Made by a program: the position numbers and the translations under genes
From: Bacteroidaceae bacterium
GTDB lineage: Bacteria > Bacteroidota > Bacteroidia > Bacteroidales > Bacteroidaceae
Assembly: GCA_017542145.1 (NCBI GenBank)
Contig: JAFXXQ010000046.1
Location: 1 to 64,000 of the forward strand
Direction: 5' to 3'
Length of the DNA stretch: 64,000 nt
Notes under the pieces: model-generated
Database searches by the model: none
The model's input: only the letters and a program-made list of their open reading frames with translations
What the model was told of the DNA's origin: nothing
Shown here: positions 42,246 to 50,642 of the stretch, in pieces
Layout: each line of letters begins with the position of its first letter
Position numbering within the stretch: position 1 is the first letter of the stretch

Positions 42246-42701
42246 TTATTTAAAAAGGACGGCAATCTGTTCGAGGTATCTACGGTCGGCTTCGTCAAAT
42301 GTGGCAAGAAACTCGCTGTCAATGTCAAGCACAGCTTTGACATCTCCAGTCTGGTTGAAAACGGGAACGACTATCTCGCTGCGGGAAGCCGAGCTGCAAG
42401 CGATATGACCTGGGAACAGTTCCACGTCAGGTACGACAATCGTGTTGCGCCGTTCACGTGCTGCGCCACACACACCCTTGCCCTTTCCGATACGGGTACA
42501 AGCAATGGGCCCCTGAAAGGGCCCGAGGACGAGGTCATCGCCAATAACGCGATAAAAACCTGTCCACCAGAAATGAAATGTGTCGTGAATGAGTGCTGCA
42601 ACATTGGCCATATTGGCTATCTCGTCAGGCTCGTTTTCCACAAGCGCACGGGCCTGCTCAACCAGCAGGACATATTGTGATTCCTTTTTAGAGGGAGTCA
42701 T
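42246..42701 (-). CDS. msrC: Free methionine-R-sulfoxide reductase (GAF domain)
   Basis: 151 residues forming one GAF domain with the three conserved cysteines C68 (IACTRIG), C78 (GVCGAA) and C102 (HIACSS), spaced as in fRMsr enzymes (C84/C94/C118 of E. coli). It reduces free methionine-R-sulfoxide using thioredoxin, so protects against oxidants. It lies 94 bp downstream of the small basic gene and may be at the end of the hpt-adk-obgE operon. Cytosolic. Confidence 0.92.
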   Translation of the reverse strand: MTPSKKESQYVLLVEQARALVENEPDEIANMANVAALIHDTFHFWWTGFYRVIGDDLVLGPFQGPIACTRIGKGKGVCGAARERRNTIVVPDVELFPGHIACSSASRSEIVVPVFNQTGDVKAVLDIDSEFLATFDEADRRYLEQIAVLFK

Positions 42702-42795
42702 ACTCTTCTCAATTACTTTTTACTTCATTAAAAACTAAAACCTTTGCCTAAAGGCATCTCTTTTTTATTCAAAGGCTCTCCAGTCTATTTATCTA

Positions 42796-42996
42796 TCATC
42801 CTTTCTTCTGCGAGGCACGGTTGGCACGACGATAGCGGATGTCCGCTTTCTTCTTAGCAGCAGCGCTAAAATGCTGTCCTGTGATATAGGCCTTCTTCTT
42901 TGCCTTTGTCTTCACCTTCTTCTGTTTGTCATCCTTCGGTGCCGAAAAGCCTGAGAAACTGATACCGTGCTCAAGGATTTTTTCAATGTCGTTCAT
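42796..42996 (-). CDS. Small basic protein of unknown function
   Basis: 66 residues, very rich in Lys/Arg ('KKVKTKAKKKAYITGQHFSAAAKKKADIRYRRANRASQKKG'), with no cysteine or signal peptide. It starts 6 bp after the obgE stop on the same strand and so is translated from the same mRNA. The composition and the link to ObgE (a ribosome-assembly GTPase) suggest an RNA-binding or ribosome-associated role, but that is inference. I do not recognise a named family. Confidence 0.65.
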   Translation of the reverse strand: MNDIEKILEHGISFSGFSAPKDDKQKKVKTKAKKKAYITGQHFSAAAKKKADIRYRRANRASQKKG

Positions 42997-43002
42997 TGCG
43001 CA

Positions 43003-44169
43003 CTATTCATCAAATTCGTACTCGAAATCTTCAAGTTCCTCGATATCCTCATAGTCCTCTTCGTCGGGAAGATAGGGGATAGCGAGGTCGTCTGAAGCAT
43101 TTATTTCCTCCAACTCCTGTTCGGTCTTGGAGCGATGCACCAATTCCGAACCACTACGTGTATCGAGGAGCGTAGAAACATTTAATGCCTGCCAAAGAAT
43201 ATCCTTCAGGACAGTAATACCATAACCTGTGACAGAAGAGATAAATACATGGGGGATGTCGGGCGGCAATCCGTCGTCCTCTAGCATGCCAATAAGTTCC
43301 TCGTCCAGCAAATCGCTTTTCGTGATGGCCAGTACACGCTGTTTGTCCAACATTTCTGGATTAAAGTTTGCCAACTCGCCTAACAGCACATCGTACTCGT
43401 GACGGATATTGTCTGTATCCCCAGGTATCATAAACAACAACACGCTATTGCGCTCGATATGACGTAGGAAACGTAATCCAAGGCCACGTCCTTCGGAGGC
43501 ACCTTCGATGATGCCAGGAATGTCGGCCATAACGAACGACTTGCCTTCGCGATAGCTGACGATACCGAGATTGGGTTCAAGAGTCGTGAAGGGATAGTTC
43601 GCAATCTTAGGCTTTGCTGCGCTAATGGCTGCCAGCAAGGTAGATTTACCTGCATTGGGGAAACCCACAAGACCCACGTCAGCTAATAGCTTCAGTTCCA
43701 AAATGACAACCAACTCTTGCATGGGTTCTCCTGGCTGGGCAAAACGGGGTGCCTGACGAGTAGGGGTACAGAAATTATAATTTCCCAATCCTCCACGTCC
43801 GCCACGCAGCAAAATGACCTCCTGTCCGTGCTCGGTAATGTCGCATAGGTATTCACCCGTCTCGGCATTATAGGCAATAGTACCGCATGGCACCTCGATT
43901 ACCTTATCCTCTCCATCGGAACCTGTTGATTTGTTGCGCGAGCCATTGCCCCCATTTCCAGCAAAGACATGACGGTCGTAGCGAAGATGGAGCAACGTCC
44001 AATAATTGCGATTGCCCCGCAAGATGACGTGTCCTCCCCTACCCCCATTGCCTCCGTCAGGTCCTCCGTTGGGATTATACATGACACGACGCATGTGGGT
44101 TGAGCCTCTGCCGCCCTTACCTGAGCGGCAGTATATCTTCACATAATCAACAAAGTTCGTCTCGGGCAT
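43003..44169 (-). CDS. obgE: GTPase Obg/CgtA
   Basis: 388 residues: a glycine-rich Obg fold (1-160, '[21 protein letters not shown]'), then a GTPase domain with G1 'GFPNAGKST', G3 'DIPGIIEG' and G4 'TKSD', and an acidic C-terminal tail. It functions in 50S ribosome assembly and stress control. It is directly preceded by adk (stop and start adjacent) and followed by the small basic gene. Confidence 0.97.
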   Translation of the reverse strand: MPETNFVDYVKIYCRSGKGGRGSTHMRRVMYNPNGGPDGGNGGRGGHVILRGNRNYWTLLHLRYDRHVFAGNGGNGSRNKSTGSDGEDKVIEVPCGTIAYNAETGEYLCDITEHGQEVILLRGGRGGLGNYNFCTPTRQAPRFAQPGEPMQELVVILELKLLADVGLVGFPNAGKSTLLAAISAAKPKIANYPFTTLEPNLGIVSYREGKSFVMADIPGIIEGASEGRGLGLRFLRHIERNSVLLFMIPGDTDNIRHEYDVLLGELANFNPEMLDKQRVLAITKSDLLDEELIGMLEDDGLPPDIPHVFISSVTGYGITVLKDILWQALNVSTLLDTRSGSELVHRSKTEQELEEINASDDLAIPYLPDEEDYEDIEELEDFEYEFDE

Positions 44170-44748
44170 TTAGAGAGTCTTTATGTACTCGGTAATGTTC
44201 TTTATCATCCCTTCAGGACCGATTTCGTCGGTATAGGTGAATTCTTTCAGAAGCCCCTCCTTGCGGAAGAAGTCGGCCAACGGTTTCGTCTGGTTGTAAT
44301 AGACAGCGAAACGCTTACGGATAGTTTCCTCGTTGTCGTCTGCACGGCCTTCGATGGTAGCACGCCGTAGGAGACGGAACATCAGGATATCCTCACTTAC
44401 CTCCAACGAAACCACACAAGCCAGTTTCTCGCCACGCTCCTTGAACATAGCCTTGAGTGCTTCGGCCTGAGCAATGGTACGGGGGAAGCCATCAAGGATA
44501 ACACCATTGCAATCGGCAGGGAGGTTGTCATAAACGTTTGCAAGAATGCCAATCATCAGATTGTCAGGAATGAGTTGACCTTTGTCAATGAAACCTTTAG
44601 CCGTCTTACCAAGTTCGGTACCGTTCTTGATTTCAGCACGCAGTACATCGCCCGTGGAAATGTGTTCAAGATGGAATGTCTCTTTAATGCGGGCACTATA
44701 GGTGCCCTTGCCAGAGCCCGGAGCTCCGAAAATAACGATGTTAAGCAT
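44170..44748 (-). CDS. adk: Adenylate kinase
   Basis: 192 residues, short-LID form with the P-loop 'GAPGSGKGT', 'VILDGFPRT' and 'RLLRRATIEGRADDNEETIRKR'. It interconverts AMP + ATP and 2 ADP. It sits in the operon hpt-adk-obgE-small basic gene; the gap to hpt is 33 bp. Confidence 0.97.
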   Translation of the reverse strand: MLNIVIFGAPGSGKGTYSARIKETFHLEHISTGDVLRAEIKNGTELGKTAKGFIDKGQLIPDNLMIGILANVYDNLPADCNGVILDGFPRTIAQAEALKAMFKERGEKLACVVSLEVSEDILMFRLLRRATIEGRADDNEETIRKRFAVYYNQTKPLADFFRKEGLLKEFTYTDEIGPEGMIKNITEYIKTL

Positions 44749-44781
44749 ATTATTATTACGTATTTTATTTATTTGTCTTTT

Positions 44782-45321
44782 CTAGTCATCCACCACGGTA
44801 TAGATGTCGCGCGAATTACGTCCCCAACCATCGTAATCAAGACCATAACCTACGATGAAATCATTGGGAATCTGAAGGGCAACATACTCTACATCAATGT
44901 CTGCTTTCAGGTTCTCAGGCTTGAGCAAAAGGGTGCAGATATGTATCTCAGCTGGATTGCGCGTACCGAGGTTTTCCAGAAGCCGTTGCATGGTGAGACC
45001 ACTATCGATAATATCCTCTACAATTACAATACATCGCCCCGTCACGTTCTCCGAAAGGCCGATGACCTCCTTAATAATCCCTGTCGAAAGAGTTCCTTCG
45101 TACGAAGCCAGTTTTACAAACGAAATTTGGGCCGGTATAGAAATATCACGGAACAAATCGGCGGCAAACATGAAGCTACCGTTCAGCACACCGAGGAACA
45201 AAGGATTTTTGCCCTCCAAATCTTGGCTGATGCGTTCAGCCAGTTTCTTCACTTCCCCCTGAATGTACGATTCAGGAATGGACACAGCAAACTTTTTGTC
45301 TTTGATTGTAATATCCTTCAT
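44782..45321 (-). CDS. hpt: Hypoxanthine phosphoribosyltransferase
   Basis: 179 residues starting at MKDITIKDKKF (45321); a longer frame has no suitable start context. The PRPP motif 'CIVIVEDIIDSGLTMQ' and 'GVLNGSFMFAADLFR' are present. It converts hypoxanthine or guanine to IMP or GMP in purine salvage. It is first in the operon; the neighbouring adk also handles purine nucleotides. A weak TAnnTTTG (TAATTTTG, 45345-45352) on the minus strand may be its -7 element. Confidence 0.95.
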   Translation of the reverse strand: MKDITIKDKKFAVSIPESYIQGEVKKLAERISQDLEGKNPLFLGVLNGSFMFAADLFRDISIPAQISFVKLASYEGTLSTGIIKEVIGLSENVTGRCIVIVEDIIDSGLTMQRLLENLGTRNPAEIHICTLLLKPENLKADIDVEYVALQIPNDFIVGYGLDYDGWGRNSRDIYTVVDD

Positions 45322-45427
45322 ACGGTTTGAGAAGATTTTTCGGCCAAAATTAATTAAAAAAAGCCAACAGACCATATTATTTGAAGAATTATTTTTGATT
45401 ACGGGAGTTTTTTTGAGAAAAAAGACC

Positions 45428-45435
45428 TATTTTTG
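45428..45435 (+). promoter_or_regulatory. -7 promoter element for DUF4831
   Basis: TATTTTTG matches TAnnTTTG. It excludes the upstream start at 45433, which would lie inside it. No well-spaced TTG is evident. Confidence 0.55.
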
Positions 45436-45462
45436 CAGCAGAAACTGAAAAAGAAACGGAAA

Positions 45463-46638
45463 ATGAAACACACGACCTCTATACGTGCCCTATTTCTTTC
45501 GCTGGTTTTCGGACTATACTTATTCCTTCCGTCCGTCGCCCAAACTATCGTCAAGAACTATGAACCGGGTGTCAGCAGGGACGGTATTGTCTATTTCCTT
45601 CCTAAAACAGCCGTTGATATCACGCTTACCGCAGCTAAGATTTCATACATGCCGGGCGAGCTTTGCTCCTATGCAGATCGATATATGCGCCTCACAGACG
45701 TTTCTGACAAAGAGGATGTCCACTATGAACTGCTTTCTGCCAATGTCGCCTACCATGCCGTTGCCGATGAATCAAAGTGCTACCATATAGCCTTTAACAA
45801 TAACTCCATTGCCCCGCAGGTAGCTCTCTCTGACGAAGGTACTCTGCTCTCAATTTGTGCTGGCGAGTTGTTTGCCATGTCTTCAGAAGAAGTCAACACC
45901 CCAACTACGGAAGCCCGATGGGAGGTTAAAGATGCCCGCGATTATATGACAGAGGAAATGTTGATGGCAACGTCAAAAGCTAAACTTGCAGAATTGGTTG
46001 CGCGCGAAATCTACGAGATTCGTGAAAGCAAAAATAGTCTCATACGGGGCGAGAGTGACTATATGCCTTCAGACGGAGAAGGGCTGAAACTGATGATTGA
46101 TAACCTTCAAAAACAAGAAGATGCCCTCTTGAAACTTTTTACCGGCGCTACCACCCGTGAAATAACATCTAAGACATTTTCCTATCTCCCTGAAGGCAAT
46201 ACCACAAAACATGTTGCTGCTCGATTCTCACGTAAGCTTGGAATCCTTGATGCAGACGACATGGCTGGCGCTCCCATCTACCTGGACGTCAAAAACCTTA
46301 ATCCGAATGCCGACCCTACAACAGGATTAACTCCTACTGTTCAAAAGAAACAGCAAGCATTAACTGTCAGAAAAATCAAAAAAAATCCCATAAAGGAACT
46401 TAATGATAGCACAAACACAAGAGGAAAAGTAAACTATTACGACGGTATCGTCTACAATCTTCCGGCCAAAGCTAATGTGCGGGTCTATACGCCAAACAAC
46501 GTGTTTGTCGATGAAACGGCATCTATTCCTCAGTTTGGCACTACAGAAACACTCTCAGCCAAGCTTTTCGGAAAGAAAGCCACTACAAAGGTTCAGCTCA
46601 ATCCCATAACTGGTGCTTTGCTTAGAATCGAGGAATAA
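45463..46638 (+). CDS. DUF4831 exported protein
   Basis: 391 residues starting at MKHTTS (45463), with a signal peptide ending SVAQ. It has the DUF4831 pattern: 'GIVYFLPKTAVDITLTAAKISYMPGELCSYADRYM', 'KLAELVAREIYEIRESKNSLIRGESDYMPSDGEGLKLMI' and a C-terminal 'GIVYNLPAKANVRVYTPNNVFVDETASIPQFGTTETLSAKLF'. It is Bacteroidetes-specific with unknown function, probably periplasmic. The two 'GIVY(F/N)LP' halves suggest an internal repeat. It is a single gene ended by the hairpin at 46668. Confidence 0.82.
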   Translation: MKHTTSIRALFLSLVFGLYLFLPSVAQTIVKNYEPGVSRDGIVYFLPKTAVDITLTAAKISYMPGELCSYADRYMRLTDVSDKEDVHYELLSANVAYHAVADESKCYHIAFNNNSIAPQVALSDEGTLLSICAGELFAMSSEEVNTPTTEARWEVKDARDYMTEEMLMATSKAKLAELVAREIYEIRESKNSLIRGESDYMPSDGEGLKLMIDNLQKQEDALLKLFTGATTREITSKTFSYLPEGNTTKHVAARFSRKLGILDADDMAGAPIYLDVKNLNPNADPTTGLTPTVQKKQQALTVRKIKKNPIKELNDSTNTRGKVNYYDGIVYNLPAKANVRVYTPNNVFVDETASIPQFGTTETLSAKLFGKKATTKVQLNPITGALLRIEE

Positions 46639-46667
46639 AGCATAGAAAGGATAATCTATATAATTGC

Positions 46668-46698
46668 ACATCTGCCCCACTATTATTGGGGCAGATGT
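46668..46698. terminator. Bidirectional terminator hairpin
   Basis: ACATCTGCCCC at 46668-46678 pairs with GGGGCAGATGT at 46688-46698. It lies between the converging DUF4831 and HTH genes. Confidence 0.75.
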
Positions 46699-46718
46699 CG
46701 TTTAATAGAATTTAATTG

Positions 46719-47186
46719 CTATTTCGGACTACAATGGAAGTTCTCGTAGGTTCCGTCGTCATAGAAGACCTTTATTTCTACTATTTTCCTTGCAGGCTTT
46801 TCTATAATAGGAACAGACTGGTAAACAGCTTCTTCATGAGGAAAAACAGGTGATTTTTCCTCTCTCTCCTTCGAAAAATCTGCGTCATCCTCCCCGTCGA
46901 TTGGATTTTTTACATTCTCATCACCAAATAAGCTCCCCATTTCTGAAGATTGCTTCGGAAAAGAGGCAGCATCTTGTTTCAGATAGTCGCCTTCCTGATC
47001 CAATAACCATTGTAAACTGATATGAGGAAAGGAATGGTGGATTTTCTTTAACATCTCCATGCTAACCCGATTGCGACCTGACTGCAAATGGGAGATCATA
47101 GCACGCTGCACTCCCAATCGTTCTGCTAACTGCGAAGCGCTCAAGCCTTCGTTTTCCAAAATTACACTAATTTGTCCGTTTTCCAT
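46719..47186 (-). CDS. HTH (XRE-type) transcriptional regulator
   Basis: 155 residues starting at MENGQIS (47186); a longer frame overlaps the promoter. The N-terminal helix-turn-helix 'LSASQLAERLGVQRAMISHLQSGRNRVSMEMLKKIHHSFP' is XRE/Cro-like. The rest is acidic and low-complexity, ending 'KIVEIKVFYDDGTYENF'. Such HTH genes are common in Bacteroidetes, and the targets are unknown. It has its own promoter and a shared terminator. Confidence 0.85.
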   Translation of the reverse strand: MENGQISVILENEGLSASQLAERLGVQRAMISHLQSGRNRVSMEMLKKIHHSFPHISLQWLLDQEGDYLKQDAASFPKQSSEMGSLFGDENVKNPIDGEDDADFSKEREEKSPVFPHEEAVYQSVPIIEKPARKIVEIKVFYDDGTYENFHCSPK

Positions 47187-47212
47187 CGAAATTATAGGCT
47201 TTTTTCTGGTTG

Positions 47213-47243
47213 CAAAGGTAAACAACTATATTTACAAAAGCAA
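47213..47243 (-). promoter_or_regulatory. Promoter of the HTH regulator gene
   Basis: Minus strand: TTG at 47241-47243, a 20 bp gap, TACCTTTG at 47213-47220. Confidence 0.8.
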
Positions 47244-48036
47244 ACATTTTTACTAAATTTTTTTGTAAACAGGACGAACCTAATAATATTTCCATTCGTA
47301 AACAAACAACGGCCTGATAATGGACCATAACCCCTTAATAAAATTAGAAATAACTTTTGATTTTCTCAATAATATACTGAAATACAATCAACAAACATTG
47401 CATAACAAAACAATAATTTCTTATTGGAAGGCATTATTCGAAAAGGATGCAATTTGACTTGAATCAAGTCGAAGTTTAATAATCTAAAAATACTGAAAAA
47501 CTATTAGATAAATACGAAAATAAAACTTCATAAAAGTAAAACCACAGAGGTCGTTAGCCTATAAACAAATGAAAACACAAGCTTCTTCTCTTTCAATCAT
47601 TGATTTTAATTTTGTAAAATCAAATCATTTTATCATATGGTATTACTATACCTTCCTAATGGATTTGTTTAACGAATGGTGCTTTGGCTTCCTTTCTTTT
47701 GTTTAGCAATATTACACTCCCAATTTTGCTTGATTGTTTTTTTCTCTAAAAACGCCCAAATACGGCGAGAATTGAAAAATGACGTATTCTTCTCCGAAAT
47801 AACAAAAAGAAACGATTCTCAGAAGGCTGAAAACCGTCTAACTTACAAAAAGAATAGCACTTATCCCCTTTTTTCCCTTTTTCTCTCTTTCATAAACTAG
47901 AAAAAAGGAATGTCCGCCTCTTCCCTTTTCATGATAAAGGTTTGGCAAGTGATGCAATCATTCAGAGAGAATGGAGTTGTCCTCCAATGAAAGAACGAAA
48001 GAATAGAAGACCGCCCCCTAAAGATGAAAGATACTA
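47244..48036. other. AT-rich 0.8-kb gene-free region
   Basis: The longest frame (47676-47900, plus) codes for a hydrophobic/low-complexity peptide and has no support. There are several short inverted repeats such as GACTTGAATCAAGTC near 47456, but no promoter-terminator pair or RNA I recognise. It is the most AT-rich stretch of the window. Confidence 0.5.
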
Positions 48037-49056
48037 TTAGTGAAGGATGAAATAGACGAGTTCACGGAGAAGGCCGTGCGTGGTGTTGGCAGTCGCCCCT
48101 ATTCCCTTGCTCATGGCGTCGTAGCGGCGCAAAGAAGTAATGATTTCCATGACTTTCGTTGCGGTATAATTGCGCATACCGTAGATGTAATCGCCCGTTC
48201 CCCAAGTAGATTTTAAGCCAAGATAGGCTGCGACGCCCTGAGCCGTACGCTGGGGGGCATAGTAGGAAAGCATGAGATTGGAGAAATAGCTGAACAGCAA
48301 GGGCAGAATAACCTGCATGGGGAATGTTTTGGGGTTGTCCTCCATGTATTTGGTAATGCGTCCAGCCTTCTCAATATCCCTGGCAATGAGGGCATTCTTG
48401 AGTTCAAAAACGTTGTATTCCTTGCTGATGCCCGTATAAGTCTCCACCATATCTGGCGTAATAACGTTACCGTCAGACGGCATATTGATATAAAGCTTCT
48501 CCAACTCGCTCGTCAGGCGATTCAGGTCCGAGCCGATGCTCTCGATAAGCATCATGGTAGCCTTTTCATCAATCGTGAGCTGATGAGTTCTTACATGATT
48601 GGTGATGAAATAAGGCAGCAAATCCTCCCCCAGCCTCTTTGACTCGAAAATGACTCCTCCTGCTCGCTCAATATCGCCTACACTTTTCTTACGGCGATCC
48701 AAAGTGCCGTTTTTATGGCAGAAGACCAGGACTGTAGAGGGCTGAGGCTTCTGGAGATAAAAGCTGAGCGAATCGATTTCCCCTTTGAGATTCTGCGCCT
48801 CCTTGACGATGATTACCTGACGCTCTGCCATCATCGGATAGCGTTTGGCAAGCGAAAGGATATTGCCGAGATTTGTATCCTGCGCATAGACAATGGTTTG
48901 GTTGAATTCCCGCTCGCTCTCCGTCAGGATGTCTGTAGCAAAATGGGCAGCAAGCTGGTCGATGTAGTACGGCTCGTCGCCCATCAGGTAATAGACAGGA
49001 CGGAGGTTCTTATTGGCTATCTCCTGGAGGATATTCTCGTACGTTGTCGCAGCCAT
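48037..49056 (-). CDS. holA: DNA polymerase III subunit delta
   Basis: 339 residues with the delta pattern 'VYYLMGDEPYYIDQLAAHF', 'YPMMAERQVIIVKEAQNL' and 'AARIEKLYIN'-like 'TSELEKLYINMP', then a helical C-terminal collar domain. It opens the sliding clamp in the clamp-loader complex. It is followed by nothing on this strand for 0.8 kb and preceded 33 bp upstream by amn; the two may share the promoter at 49912. Confidence 0.93.
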   Translation of the reverse strand: MAATTYENILQEIANKNLRPVYYLMGDEPYYIDQLAAHFATDILTESEREFNQTIVYAQDTNLGNILSLAKRYPMMAERQVIIVKEAQNLKGEIDSLSFYLQKPQPSTVLVFCHKNGTLDRRKKSVGDIERAGGVIFESKRLGEDLLPYFITNHVRTHQLTIDEKATMMLIESIGSDLNRLTSELEKLYINMPSDGNVITPDMVETYTGISKEYNVFELKNALIARDIEKAGRITKYMEDNPKTFPMQVILPLLFSYFSNLMLSYYAPQRTAQGVAAYLGLKSTWGTGDYIYGMRNYTATKVMEIITSLRRYDAMSKGIGATANTTHGLLRELVYFILH

Positions 49057-49089
49057 ATTCGCAAGGGGCTATATGCTGATTCCTAAGGA

Positions 49090-49866
49090 TTACCAGTCGA
49101 ACTTCAGGTGTTTGACGGTCTTCTTCTCGTCAATAATCATGCGTAGTGAGTGGACGCCCGTCATCAGGTGATCCTCCACGAAATTCTTCGTCACGTGCGA
49201 ATCGCTCTGCTCCGTCTTGACGCCCTCGGGTATCATCGGCTGGTCGGAAATAAGCAGCAGAGCCCCCGTAGGAATATGATTGGCAAAGCCGCAGCTGAAG
49301 AGTGTTGCCGTCTCCATATCAACCGCCATTGCACGCGTGGTAAGCAGGTATTCCTTGAACTTCTCGTCGTGTTCCCACACTCGTCGGTTGGTGGTATAGA
49401 CGGTTCCCGTCCAGTAGTCGTGCGCCCCGTCGCGAATAGCCGAAGAGACGGCACGCTGGAGCATAAATGCCGGCAAGGCAGGCACCTCGGGCGGATAGTA
49501 GTCGTTGGAAGTACCCTCGCCTCGGATGGCTGCGATGGGCAGGATATAGTCGCCCACAGCCGTTTTATTGGTGATGCCTCCGCACTTGCCCAGGAACAGC
49601 ACAGCCTTCGGACGTATGGCTCCAAGAAGGTCCATAATGATGGCAGCATTAGGGCTTCCCATGCCGAAGTTGATGATGGTTATTCCCTCGGCTGAAGCAG
49701 ATATCATGTTGGCGTCGCGCCCTCGGACCTCCACGCCGTACTTCTTGGCAAAAAGCTCTACGTAGTTGGAAAAATTGGTAAGGAGGATGAAGTCGTCGAA
49801 CTCATCCAACCGCCTTTTCGTATAGCGTGGAAGCCAGTTTTCCACAATTTCCTGCTTTGTTTTCAT
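49090..49866 (-). CDS. amn: AMP nucleosidase
   Basis: 258 residues of the phosphorylase/nucleosidase fold, short form. It has 'INFGMGSPNAAIIMDLLGAIRPKAVLFLGKCGGIT', 'RGEGTSNDYYPPEVPALPAF' and 'AVDMETATLFSCGF' (the ME-T base and ribose contacts). It converts AMP to adenine and ribose-5-phosphate. It is first in an operon with holA. Confidence 0.92.
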   Translation of the reverse strand: MKTKQEIVENWLPRYTKRRLDEFDDFILLTNFSNYVELFAKKYGVEVRGRDANMISASAEGITIINFGMGSPNAAIIMDLLGAIRPKAVLFLGKCGGITNKTAVGDYILPIAAIRGEGTSNDYYPPEVPALPAFMLQRAVSSAIRDGAHDYWTGTVYTTNRRVWEHDEKFKEYLLTTRAMAVDMETATLFSCGFANHIPTGALLLISDQPMIPEGVKTEQSDSHVTKNFVEDHLMTGVHSLRMIIDEKKTVKHLKFDW

Positions 49867-49911
49867 AACTTATCTGTTTTTTTTCCTAAATTTGCACGCG
49901 GAATCATTTGG

Positions 49912-49942
49912 CAAAGATAGTGCAAGTCGAGCAAAAAGCAAA
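49912..49942 (-). promoter_or_regulatory. Promoter of amn-holA, GCTCGGCTTGCAC class
   Basis: Minus strand: TTTTG (49939-49943), 19 bp, TATCTTTG (49912-49919). The spacer TGCTCGACTTGCAC differs from the shared sequence by one base. The upstream box TAGATAGGCTTCGCCTCGG lies at about 49959-49977, 17 bp before -33. Confidence 0.85.
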
Positions 49943-49997
49943 ATTTATTTTGTTTTTTCCGAGGCGAAGCCTATCTAAAACGTAGTTAAAGATTGTG

Positions 49998-50450
49998 ATG
50001 TTTGAATTAAACCTGCCACCTTTCGACGTTAAAATCTCCTCCGAGGGCGAGAAAAAACGCATTTTCGACGTCATTCGCCGACGCTACGTGGCGCTGACGC
50101 CTGAGGAATGGGTACGCCAGCACTTCGTCCACTTCCTTGCCGAAGAGAAGGGCTATCCCCTATCGCTGATGGCGAACGAGGTGCAGCTGAAGCTGAACGG
50201 CATGTCACGCCGATGCGACACGGTGGTGTACGACCGCATGCTCGCGCCGCGCGTCATCGTCGAATACAAAGCTCCCACCGTGGAGATTACGCAGAAGGTT
50301 TTCGACCAGATCAGCCGCTACAATCGCGTGCTGCGCGTCGACTACCTCATCGTCAGCAACGGACTCACTCACTACTGCTGCCGCATCGATTACGCCTCGC
50401 AGGGCTACACCTTCCTGCCCGACATCCCCAAGTACGAAGAAATATTATAG
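49998..50450 (+). CDS. HsdR_N domain protein (type I restriction R N-terminal-like)
   Basis: 150 residues starting at ATG 49998; a GTG directly before is less likely. It has 'FNLPPFDVKISSEGEKKRIFDVIRRRYVALTPEEWVRQHFVHFLAEEKGYP' and the PD-(D/E)xK-like 'CDTVVYDRMLAPRVIVEYKAP' core. The small HsdR_N protein is common next to holA in Bacteroidetes and is not part of a restriction system here (no HsdM or HsdS). It may be a nuclease-like housekeeping protein. It is divergent from amn. Confidence 0.85.
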   Translation: MFELNLPPFDVKISSEGEKKRIFDVIRRRYVALTPEEWVRQHFVHFLAEEKGYPLSLMANEVQLKLNGMSRRCDTVVYDRMLAPRVIVEYKAPTVEITQKVFDQISRYNRVLRVDYLIVSNGLTHYCCRIDYASQGYTFLPDIPKYEEIL

Positions 50451-50502
50451 GGAAAGACCTGAGGGAGAAGTCTTTTTTCCTGCCAGCACAAAGGTATTTT
50501 TT

Positions 50503-50610
50503 AAAACTCCAATTGGCGGAGAATGAAACTCCAGCTGGGGGATAATGATACTCCAGTTGGAGTAGATTAAAACCGCAGCTGGAGCAGATAAAAACTACAG
50601 CCGCGGTCTT
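50503..50610. repeat. Palindrome array, five 22-bp units with CCAGCTGG-type cores
   Basis: Five 14-bp near-palindromes (ACTCCAATTGGCGG, ACTCCAGCTGGGGG, ACTCCAGTTGGAGT, ACCGCAGCTGGAGC, ACTACAGCCGCGGT) are separated by 8-bp A-rich spacers. Centres fall at 50512/13, 50534/35, 50556/57, 50578/79 and 50600/01: exactly 22 bp each time. It lies between two convergent genes. Confidence 0.85.
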
Positions 50611-50642
50611 GAAAACATTCTGTGCGTTGACAGGAAGTCCCC

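Noticed and set aside
47676..47900. 74-codon frame in the AT-rich gap
   Set aside because: Low-complexity, no start context, no homologue recognised.
49998..50450. Restriction-modification system
   Set aside because: Only an HsdR_N-like 150-residue protein is present, with no helicase, HsdM or HsdS; it is a common housekeeping neighbour of holA.
50503..50610. CRISPR-like repeat array
   Set aside because: Units are only 22 bp with A-rich 8-bp gaps, no spacers of unique sequence and no cas genes.
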